From Agrostemma githago (lineage: Eukaryota > Streptophyta > Magnoliopsida > Caryophyllales > Caryophyllaceae): 64,000 nt of DNA. Where the stretch lies: NCBI GenBank assembly GCA_958450325.1, contig OY288251.1, positions 14,340,001 to 14,404,000 on the forward strand. Reading direction: 5' to 3'. Positions 56,514 to 64,000 of this stretch are shown here, in pieces; the first letter of the stretch is position 1, and each line of letters starts with the position of its first letter. The translations under genes were made by a program, and so were the position numbers. The notes under the pieces were generated by a model. That model saw only the letters and a list, made by a program, of their open reading frames with translations. It was not told where the DNA came from and did no database searches.

Positions 56514-57630
56514 TTAGTATTTCTAGTTTTATTTCCTTAAGTCTTAGTGATTGTCTATGATACCGATCATGCAGCAATGATGATAATTTGCACTCTTTAG
56601 GCCACCTACTCATTCTTAATTGGCATTCATTTGACCTTTGTTATGTGGAATAATAATTAATCGGCAAGTTTGCAACCAACCGAGCTATGTTTTGTGGTTC
56701 CCATTTAGACCGACCCTGCATTTAGGCTTTAGCTACAAAATTGGTGAGATTTAGAGCCTCCTGTAGCCAGTACATTCATACCTGGCTACCACTTAGGATT
56801 GTGTGTAGGACTCCTCGTGGAATATGCTATGTCAATACGCATAAGTATGGTGTTTGCCCCTTCATTTTGACTAACTTGCCTAGTGATCATTTTTGGGTCA
56901 TTTTCATTTCCATCCATTTCCATCCATTTTCTCCTTGGCTAAAATGTTAAAAGAATTCACAAAATGAACTACAAAATCAAATTTGCCTACCCAGCCAAGC
57001 TTGATGAAGTAGGTCACCTAGTGCGTTCTATGCTCGTTATTGTGTGATTACGGAGAGTTTTGATGGATGATTGGATGTGGTTGACTCTGTCTCAAGGGAA
57101 TTTGTAGATCTTGTCCGGGTCAATTTGGGTTATTGTATATATTTGCCTCTAATTTCATCAAGCTGAAAAAATAATAGTTCAAAAAGAAAGAAAGAAAAGG
57201 AAAAAAATGAAAAAAAAGCAAAAAGGAAAAAATCGAAAAAATCGAAAAAGAAGAAGAAAAAAATCAAGAAAAAAATCAAGAAAAAAATCAAGAAAAAAAA
57301 AATCAAAAATATATGTTATTCTTGTTACTTTTATTTTCCGTTTACTTGATGAAATTTGAGCGCCCTCTTTTGATCCCGGACTCGTTCTCGTTGGTTGGTG
57401 GTTTGTATGATTTGTTTATGGACTATTTATCATGCTTGGTAAAATTGTGCATTTGTTGATGGACTATTTATTTTCCTATTTCCCGTCTTGGAATTCGTTT
57501 CTTAGACCTGGTTTAGATGTTTGCTATGACGGACTTGAGTATTTGGTTGCCTATTATTTGCTTTGAGCTGTTTCGGTATTATATTAGTTGTTTTCTTACG
57601 GGTCTTGCTTGAGGACAAGCAAGGGTTCGG

Positions 57631-57642
57631 TTCGGGGGAGTT
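57631..57642 (+). other. Polypurine tract, Athila
   Basis: TTCGGGGGAGTT directly before the 3' LTR TGATGTG. Confidence 0.7.
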
Positions 57643-58970
57643 TGATGTGTTGTATTTATATAGCTTTTCTCCCTCGATTCCGTTGTCTTTTATGGTCGGA
57701 ACGCGCTCTTTAGAGCCGTTTCTTCTAACATTTTGCTTTGAGTGAGTGTTTTTGTAGATTCTACACGATTTCAGGTCTTTTTGTGCAATTACACTCATAT
57801 CTGGTTAGAAGAACGATCCCGAGACAAAACCCGTGCCTCAAGACGTTTAGGCGAAGAAGAAATGGGAGGTGGCGATTCAATGGGCCATGAGAAGCGGCCC
57901 ATAGCTTCTTTTATTAGTGCGTGCACGCCAGCCTGCATGTGACCGGCGGCCTGCCAGCCGGCCGGCATGACACAAGCCATTTTTAGCTTCATTTTAATGT
58001 GTGCCTCGGCCCCTGCATGTGGCAGGCGGCCGGCCGGCCGGCCGGGGTGCACACCCAGTTCTTTTTCCGCCTCATTTTGTATAACTAGGAGTTGGGATCA
58101 TTTTACTACTATCACATTTCATACTTAGAAAATTTGACTCTAGAAACTCGTGACCTTTAGGATTCTAACACTCGGTTTTCACTCGGATTCGATTTCGGTA
58201 ATTTCATTTTATGCAATTTTCAGTTCTACGTTTCAATCTCCATCGTAATTCGCTTAGTTCGTCGTGATTTTCTCTATTTGTAATTCGTTGTTCCGTTTAG
58301 TTCGCTAGATTTCTGTCCGTTTATCATTAGATTTATTTGTTTCACCTTTTTATCATGAATTCCATGTATGCGATTAGTTGTTTCGTAATCATCATGCGTA
58401 GCTAATTTTCTCGCTAGGGTCGAGGGGAATCGATGGATTATTATACGATTATGTCACGTTGATACTAAATTCATAATTATGCTAGTACCACTTTCGCGTG
58501 TTTATTTGTTGATTAATTTGTTAAAGGCCACAACATTTTAATCTGTTTGGGAAATTCTAGTTCCTGTGCGAAAGCCGAATTAGGATTAGATCACGCGCGA
58601 TTTGGTAGGGAGTCTAATAAGTGCGAGAGCCCGTTAGATCCTTCCTAGGTTGACACAATTCGAGAGAACGTGTTATGGCCGATTAGCATGTTATATGTTT
58701 ATTATTATCGTCGCATAATTGTTGAGCATCTATTGTGAACCCGTGACCTTAGTTTTCATCTCTTTATTAGTTTCGACTATTTATTACCAATATTTTAGTA
58801 GTGTTTTTATATCTTTCTATCAATTCAACCGTTTAGAGCATCCTAGAATCGCTATAGCTATTTGACTAGTTTAACTGTTTCCCTGTGGATTCGATACCTT
58901 GCTTGCCGCTATCTTCTTGTTAGTAGCATTAGGTTTACCTTGATTGGGTGTGACGACTTTACCCACATCA
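57643..58970 (+). repeat. 3' LTR of the Athila element
   Basis: 1328 bp, the same length as the 5' LTR and about 99.6% identical by eye. Followed by TSD CCCAC at 58971-58975. Confidence 0.94.
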
Positions 58971-58975
58971 CCCAC
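58971..58975. repeat. TSD CCCAC of the Athila element, right copy
   Basis: Identical to 47007-47011; followed by TCGATCGAG. Confidence 0.92.
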
Positions 58976-60768
58976 TCGATCGAGTTATGACGAAACTCGA
59001 CCGAGTGGTTGTCATGGGAGCATTCTGTCTCGCATTATGGACCCTACTCGACCGAGTTATTGACCAACTCAGTCGAGTACGTTGCCACTCGATCGAGTCA
59101 CTATGAGACTCGACCGAACGGAGTTCGAAAGAGCATCCTGCTCGATTTTTGTGATGTCACTCGATCGAGTGGCCTAGGCACTCAGTTGAGTGGCACCTGT
59201 ACGAACCAGGTTCGTTTCTTACAATTTTGGTGATTGCGAGATTGTTTTCGATTTTTTGGTAAATCGCTGTTTTTGTGGAATCGGATATAAATATCGTATT
59301 ATTTATACTCGATTCTAATTTTGATGCTCGTCGCGTCCCATATTCGATCATTAGGTTGATATGGAATGCTAGAATGAAAATAAGAGACAATTGATTTAAG
59401 TCGCCTTGAACTAACTATTGCGTTATGAGTAGATTTCCTCCGCGTTTAATAATGTCGTAATTCTAATGAATCGAATGACAATCATCTTAGCATCAATGGA
59501 AATCGCGTTAGCTAATTTATGTGACTAGATCGTTAGATTCGACGTCTAAATATGGAATTAGTATCGAATCTACGTGATTGACACTATGCGAGAATTGAAA
59601 GACTTGATTCCCTCGGCTTCTCCGACATCGTAATGAATCCCTAGGGATTATGTGATGTCAGATCCGCGTCAACGGGTTTCGACCCTTATTAAAAGATGCT
59701 CGATTTGAAAGTAGTTTTTTAGAATTGATGAAATATGCGACTAATGATAATAACGCGAACGAGACGAAGATTATTGTTTAAGTTAACTTGCCTCAATAAT
59801 CAAGTAATTGGGGTGTCGGAATAAGCGACCGGCAACGCTGTGTGCGGTACACTTGTATATTCGGGTTTCCTTATTCCGACATCCCTCATACTCGACACAA
59901 ATCAACAAGTATTTTAATGTCTTATACTAATTATATTATCGATATTATAGATGCGATAATTAAATAAAAAAAACAAAAAGAAGAGGAGGAAGATGACGAG
60001 AGGAAGAGAAGAAAGGGAGAATAGGGTTTTGCACCCTCAACCTACATGTTCTTGTCTCGGATAGGACTCGTAGTCGTGGCTTTAACACGGGAGTTTCTAG
60101 GTCTATGGAGGTTGAGTTGTGGTGGTTTAGGTTTTGTCTCCTAATGCTAGGTTTAGTGTTTGCAAGTGTAGTGTGGTTTAAGGTAGAATTAGGGTTGAAT
60201 TAGGGTTGAAAAGTGTGTTGAAGTGTGTGCATGGGGTTGCTTATATAGGCAAAACCAAGGACCCCGGTTAGGGTTACTCGACCGAGTAACCAGCTGACTC
60301 GGTCGAGTGGCTCAGCGTGCCAGCAGTCGGGCCTGAAAAAGGGCCCACTCGATTGAGTGGGTGGGGCACTCGATCGAGTGGCCCAGTTGGGTCGCGCGGG
60401 TCCAATGTTTTGGACCGTGACTTGAGTTTTTTGATGGGTTTGTGTTTGACTTGGACTTTTGATGTTGTGAGGGGCTGTTTTGTATGTCTCGGAAACGACT
60501 TTGACTGGGGTTGACCCAATCGCAAAAAGTCTGTTTTATTTCCGGTGTCGGTTTTGGCCCAAATTAGTCTTGTTTGACTCGGAATGGTCTACTGGGCCTG
60601 CATTTGAGGTTCGTTTTGTGAGATTTGTACTCCATAAGTTCTTAAGCCAACAACTAATGGTTTTGAGCCCATATCCGAGCTCGTAGAAACACGTTAGCGT
60701 CCGATCATCATCGGGTATTTTTTGGAAACTACCATAGACACCTGGCAGTCAAAATGCGGGTGTCTACA
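58976..60768 (-). repeat. 5' LTR of element 2, right part
   Basis: Resumes in the palindrome cluster and runs to GTCTACA. TATATAA on the minus strand at 60241-60247, palindromes upstream at 60276-60380. Alignment to the 3' LTR shows scattered differences at a few percent, clearly more than between the Athila LTRs. Confidence 0.9.
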
Positions 60769-62118
60769 CATCTTAAGAATAGAAAACGTTTTGTTTGTTT
60801 GATTAGAACGAAAATCGGTTCCCTCCGCGTCACGACATCGTAACTAATCCTTGCGGATTGTGTGATGTTCGATTGGCATCAAAGGGTTTCGTTCTAACCT
60901 TAAAAAAAGGATCTAATACACCTAACGATAAATTTCCGCGATCACTCTGGGCCCTTGAGTGTTTAAGGCGGGGCTCCTCGAGAGGGCTCCACCAGTGCTA
61001 CTGCTCGTAAAGGGATTAGGAAGATCTTAGAACGGGATTTATCTATGTATACTCGATGTGAAAATGTTTTGAGAAATCGATATATGCGCGTTGTTTAGAT
61101 AGTAATAATGACGTTATTAGAAACGAAAAAAGAAAAGTAAAAAAGAAAAAAGACGAGGTAGAGACGAGACAAGAGAGAGAAGAGAGAAGAGTCGGGTGTG
61201 AATCTTCACACTCACCCTACATGCTTTGTATTCTCCGAACGGGGCTCGTCTAGTTGTGGCTTAGGCACGGGAGCTTCGAGGTTTATGTAGGAGAGTTATG
61301 GCGGTTTAGGTGTAGAGGGTTTAAGGTGTCGTAAAGGGTTGTAAAAATCGTAGTATTGTATGGTGAAAGTGTAGTGTAATCGCGGTGTAAAAGTCTTGTG
61401 TAAAAAATCGTCCTCAATTATGTTGAGGGGGTGGGGTATTTATAGGAAAATACCTCGGCTTTGGATAAAGAAAACCCGGTTTTGGGATAGGAGAAATATC
61501 GGTTTTGGATAAGAAAGGCTTGCTTAGGATGGAAGAAAACACCGGTTTGGATAGGAAGCAAATCCGGTTTTGGATTAAAAAAAAAGGAGTCACTCGATCG
61601 AGTGGTGTATGGCACTCGATCGAGTGCCCGGTCTGATGCCAGCTCCCATGGGTTTTGTGAGCCTACTCGATCGAGTGGGCCGGTCCACTCGATCGAGTGG
61701 GTCTGGTCTGGTGGAGGTCTCTTTGTAGAGATAGTATTTTATCTCTAAGGAGGTTGCTTAATCCCTTTGTAGTTAATTTTTGTGTAGTCTTTGACCTCAA
61801 GTCAGATTTTCGAAGTGGCGTGGCAGATATTTATGCCTCGAAAATGTCTTTGACCGGGGTTTGACCCGGTCGCTAAAAGACGGTTTTACCCTTGGTGTCA
61901 GTTTTTACCCAAATTAGTCTTATTTGACTGGAAACGACCCACTGGGCCTGAATTTGAGGTTGGTTTTGTGATATTTGTACTCCGTAAAAAGCTCAAGCCA
62001 AATACTAATGATTTTGAGCCCATATTCGAGTATGTTAAAGCATGTTTGCGTCCGATCATCATCGGGTGTTTGTCGGAAACTCCTACAGACACCTGGCAAC
62101 CAAATTTGGGTGTCTACA
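60769..62118 (-). repeat. Solo Tat LTR B, right part
   Basis: The first five bases are the CATCT duplication. TATA box (CTATAAATA on the minus strand) at 61437-61445 and palindromes at 61591-61700. Ends GTCTACA at 62118, followed by TAACG. Confidence 0.88.
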
Positions 62119-63038
62119 TAACGATATTAGAAACGAAAGAAGAAAATAAAATAAAAACGACGAAAAACAAAGAAGAAGACGAAAAAGACGGAGAGAAGAA
62201 AAGAGAGGAAAGGAGAAGACGGGATTGAGTTTTACACCCTCAACCTACATGCTTTTGTCTCGGAGATCGGCTCGTATAGTAGTGGCTTAGGCACGGGAGC
62301 GTCGAGATGTATATAGGAGAGTTATGGTGTGTATAAACAGGGAAGGGGATTTGACGAGTTTTTCTCTCGGGTCTTTGACGATTTTTGATCTCAATATGTG
62401 TGTATAGGGTTGAATGTGATTGAAGGTACGAAGAAGTCATAAGTTGTGATGGGTGAAAAAGTTGTAAGGTTAAAAAGATGTGAAAAGTTTTGAGGGTGAT
62501 GGGGTATTTATAAGAAAATACCCCGGTTTAGGGTAAAAAGGGACCACTCGATCGAGTGGTATGAGTGCACTCGATCGAGTGCCCGTTTCACAGCCCGGTT
62601 CGCCCAATTTGCAGGCCTACTCGACCGAGTGGGCCTGAATCACTCGATCGAGTTGGTTACCACAGAGGGATAGAATTTAGGAAAGAATAATATTCTTTTC
62701 TGAAGAGATTTGGTGGTTGGGGTTTCTTTCTAGAAACGCATATAGCTGATTTTTGTACCGAATTCGTCTTTGACCGGGTTTTGACTCGGTCGCAAAAAGA
62801 CGGTTTTATCTCCGGTGTCGGTTTTGACCCAAAATAGTCTTATTTGATTGGAAACGACTCACTGGGCCTGAATTTGAGGTTAGTTTTGTGAGATTTGAAC
62901 TCCTTTAAAAGCCCAAGCAAAATACTAACGATTTTGAGCCCATATCTGAGCGCGTTAAAGCATGTTTGCGTCCGATCATCATCAGGTGTTTGTCGGAAGC
63001 TGCTATAGACACTAGCAGGCAAAATGCGGGTGTCTACA
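62119..63038 (-). repeat. Solo Tat LTR A, right part
   Basis: The first five bases are the TAACG duplication. TATA at 62505-62513, palindromes at 62543-62654, end GTCTACA at 63038, then ACGTT. Confidence 0.85.
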
Positions 63039-63116
63039 ACGTTATCAGCACGAAACTCTAATTACTGAGCGGAAAACAATTGAGGGGGAGCTCAACTTTT
63101 TCTCAATCCTTGTATC
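63039..63116 (+). other. Continuation of the interrupted short-LTR element
   Basis: Starts ACGTTATCAGCACG and joins the 30501-30675 LTR when the nest is removed. 78 bases only, then the next Tat LTR begins. Contains GAGGGGGAG. Confidence 0.4.
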
Positions 63117-64000
63117 TGTAGACACCCGCATTTGACTGCTAGTGTCTATAGCGGTCTCCAACAAAACACCCGATGATGATCAGACGTAAACGTGCTTTAA
63201 TGCGCTCGAATATGGGCTCAGAATCAATAATATTTGGCATTGGCTTTTAACGGAGTACAAATCTCACAAAACTGACCTCAAATTCAGGCCCACTAGTTCA
63301 TTTCCAACAAAATAAGACTAATTTGAGCCAAAAGCGTCACCGGAAATAAAACTGTCTTTTAGCGACCGAGTCAAAACCCGGTCAAAGTCGAACTCTGAGG
63401 CAAGACCAGCCATGCATGCTTCTAGAAGCTAGCTAAGTCAACCAAATCACGTCAACCACAAATATCTCAACTTTCCTAATTTCCCTCCACCCGTTTGACC
63501 CACTCGATCGAGTGGCTTGGGCCTATCCGATCGAGTACGCCTACGTACCAACCAGACCGCATCCGAACCGGGCACTCGTTTGAGTGCACATAGGTCCACT
63601 CGATCGAGTGACCCTAAACCGGGGTGCTCTCTATAAATACCCCCACACTCATTCATTTACCACCTTGGATTCATTCACTACTTTGCCTACATTTGCAACC
63701 CTACATACATTATCAACCCTTCAATCATCACCATCTCGACATCCCTTCATTTGTACACACACGTACACGCATACAATCAATCCCGAGATCAAAATCTGAA
63801 AAAACAAAAGAGTAATCATTCCTACAAACCATACACACCATAACTCGCCTACATATCTCGACACTCCCGTGGCTAAGCCACTATTAGACGAGCCCGTTTC
63901 AGAAAGACTAAAGCATGTAGGTTGAGGGTGTAAATTCAAATCCCGACTTCTCTCCTTCTTCCCTCTTTTTCTCATCATTTACTATATATATATATATGCA
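63117..64000 (+). repeat. Tat-family LTR in plus orientation, cut by window end
   Basis: Starts TGTAGACACCCGC and is the reverse-complement match of the other LTRs. Palindromes at 63501-63514 to 63597-63610 lie upstream of TATAAATA at 63632-63639. The remaining element lies outside the window. Confidence 0.85.
63501..63639 (+). promoter_or_regulatory. LTR promoter module, plus-oriented LTR
   Basis: Palindromes followed by CTATAAATACCCCC, the same module as in the minus-oriented copies. TATA lies 22 bases after the last palindrome. Confidence 0.65.

Larger units (their letters stand above)
56370..57642 (+). other. 3' untranslated region of the Athila element
   Basis: No gene. Contains an A-rich low-complexity tract (about 57178-57310) of AAAAATCAAGAAAA-like units. 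It also has a first polypurine stretch at 56501-56513 and the terminal PPT. Confidence 0.6.
47012..58970 (+). mobile_element. Athila-lineage Ty3/gypsy retrotransposon, young
   Basis: 11,959 bp, LTRs of 1328 bp each that differ at about five sites by eye, TSD CCCAC. PBS of tRNA-Asp type. Order: gag, protease, RT-RNase H-integrase, untranslated spacer, Athila ORF1/env-like ORF, 3' region, PPT. The tRNA-Asp primer, TGATGTG terminus and extra downstream ORF are known Athila traits. It is the innermost and most recent insertion of the nest. The pol frame is complete; gag and pro are separated by one amber codon, and pro and RT by a -1 shift. Confidence 0.94.
33460..60768 (-). mobile_element. Tat-lineage retrotransposon, element 2 (with nested Athila)
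   Basis: Same family and orientation as element 1, TSD CATCT. Without the Athila insertion it is about 15.3 kb. Order on the minus strand: interrupted 5' LTR (46573-47011 plus 58971-60768), PBS, leader, gag-protease, RT, degenerate RNase H, archaeal-type RNase H, integrase, antisense PMD-like gene on the plus strand, PPT, 3' LTR (33460-36168). The polyprotein is broken by several stops and shifts. Confidence 0.92.

Noticed and set aside
57170..57310. Poly(A) tail of a retroposed gene
   Set aside because: The A-rich tract is interrupted by TCAAG units, lies inside the Athila 3' region and has no target duplication around it.

Overview
This window is nuclear DNA of a flowering plant, probably a eudicot; the species cannot be named from it. 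It is almost all transposable-element sequence. I see no intact host gene and no structural RNA gene. The evidence is Ty3/gypsy polyproteins of the Tat and Athila lineages, plant-type primer-binding sites (tRNA-Arg and tRNA-Asp), a Stowaway MITE, Helitron ends and nested insertions with 5-bp target-site duplications (TSDs).

Layout. (1) 1-933: AT-rich flank with a decayed coding remnant. (2) 934-20068: Tat element 1 on the minus strand, TSD CTAAG, 2.6-kb LTRs. Its gag-protease-RT-RNase H-integrase is decayed. On the plus strand, between integrase and the 3' LTR, lies a gene-like unit with a TATA box, two exons, an intron and AATAAA, encoding a plant-mobile-domain-like protein. A 3.5-kb solo LTR of another family (TSD ATGTA) sits in the element's leader. 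(3) 20074-30679: AT-rich Helitron territory. It holds a 1.3-kb Helitron carrying a Stowaway MITE, a 5.5-kb Helitron carrying an RPA-like gene fragment and three tandem copies of its own 5' end, and several simple repeat arrays. (4) 30680-63038: a four-level nest. Solo Tat LTR A contains solo Tat LTR B (TSD TAACG). B contains Tat element 2 (33460-60768, TSD CATCT). The 5' LTR of element 2 contains a complete, young Athila element (47012-58970, TSD CCCAC). (5) 63117-64000: the start of another Tat LTR in the opposite orientation, cut by the window edge.

How the parts work together. Each Tat element should make a minus-sense genomic RNA from the LTR promoter and a plus-sense spliced mRNA from its antisense gene. 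The most notable pattern is a 12-14 bp palindrome, CACTCGATCGAGTG and variants. It is clustered just upstream of the LTR TATA box in seven of seven LTR copies, again in the transcribed part of the LTR, and again inside the intron of the antisense gene. Copy number differs between elements. Both Tat polyproteins carry several stops and frameshifts. The Athila element has nearly identical LTRs and full catalytic domains, but its reading frame is split by an amber codon after gag and a -1 shift before RT.
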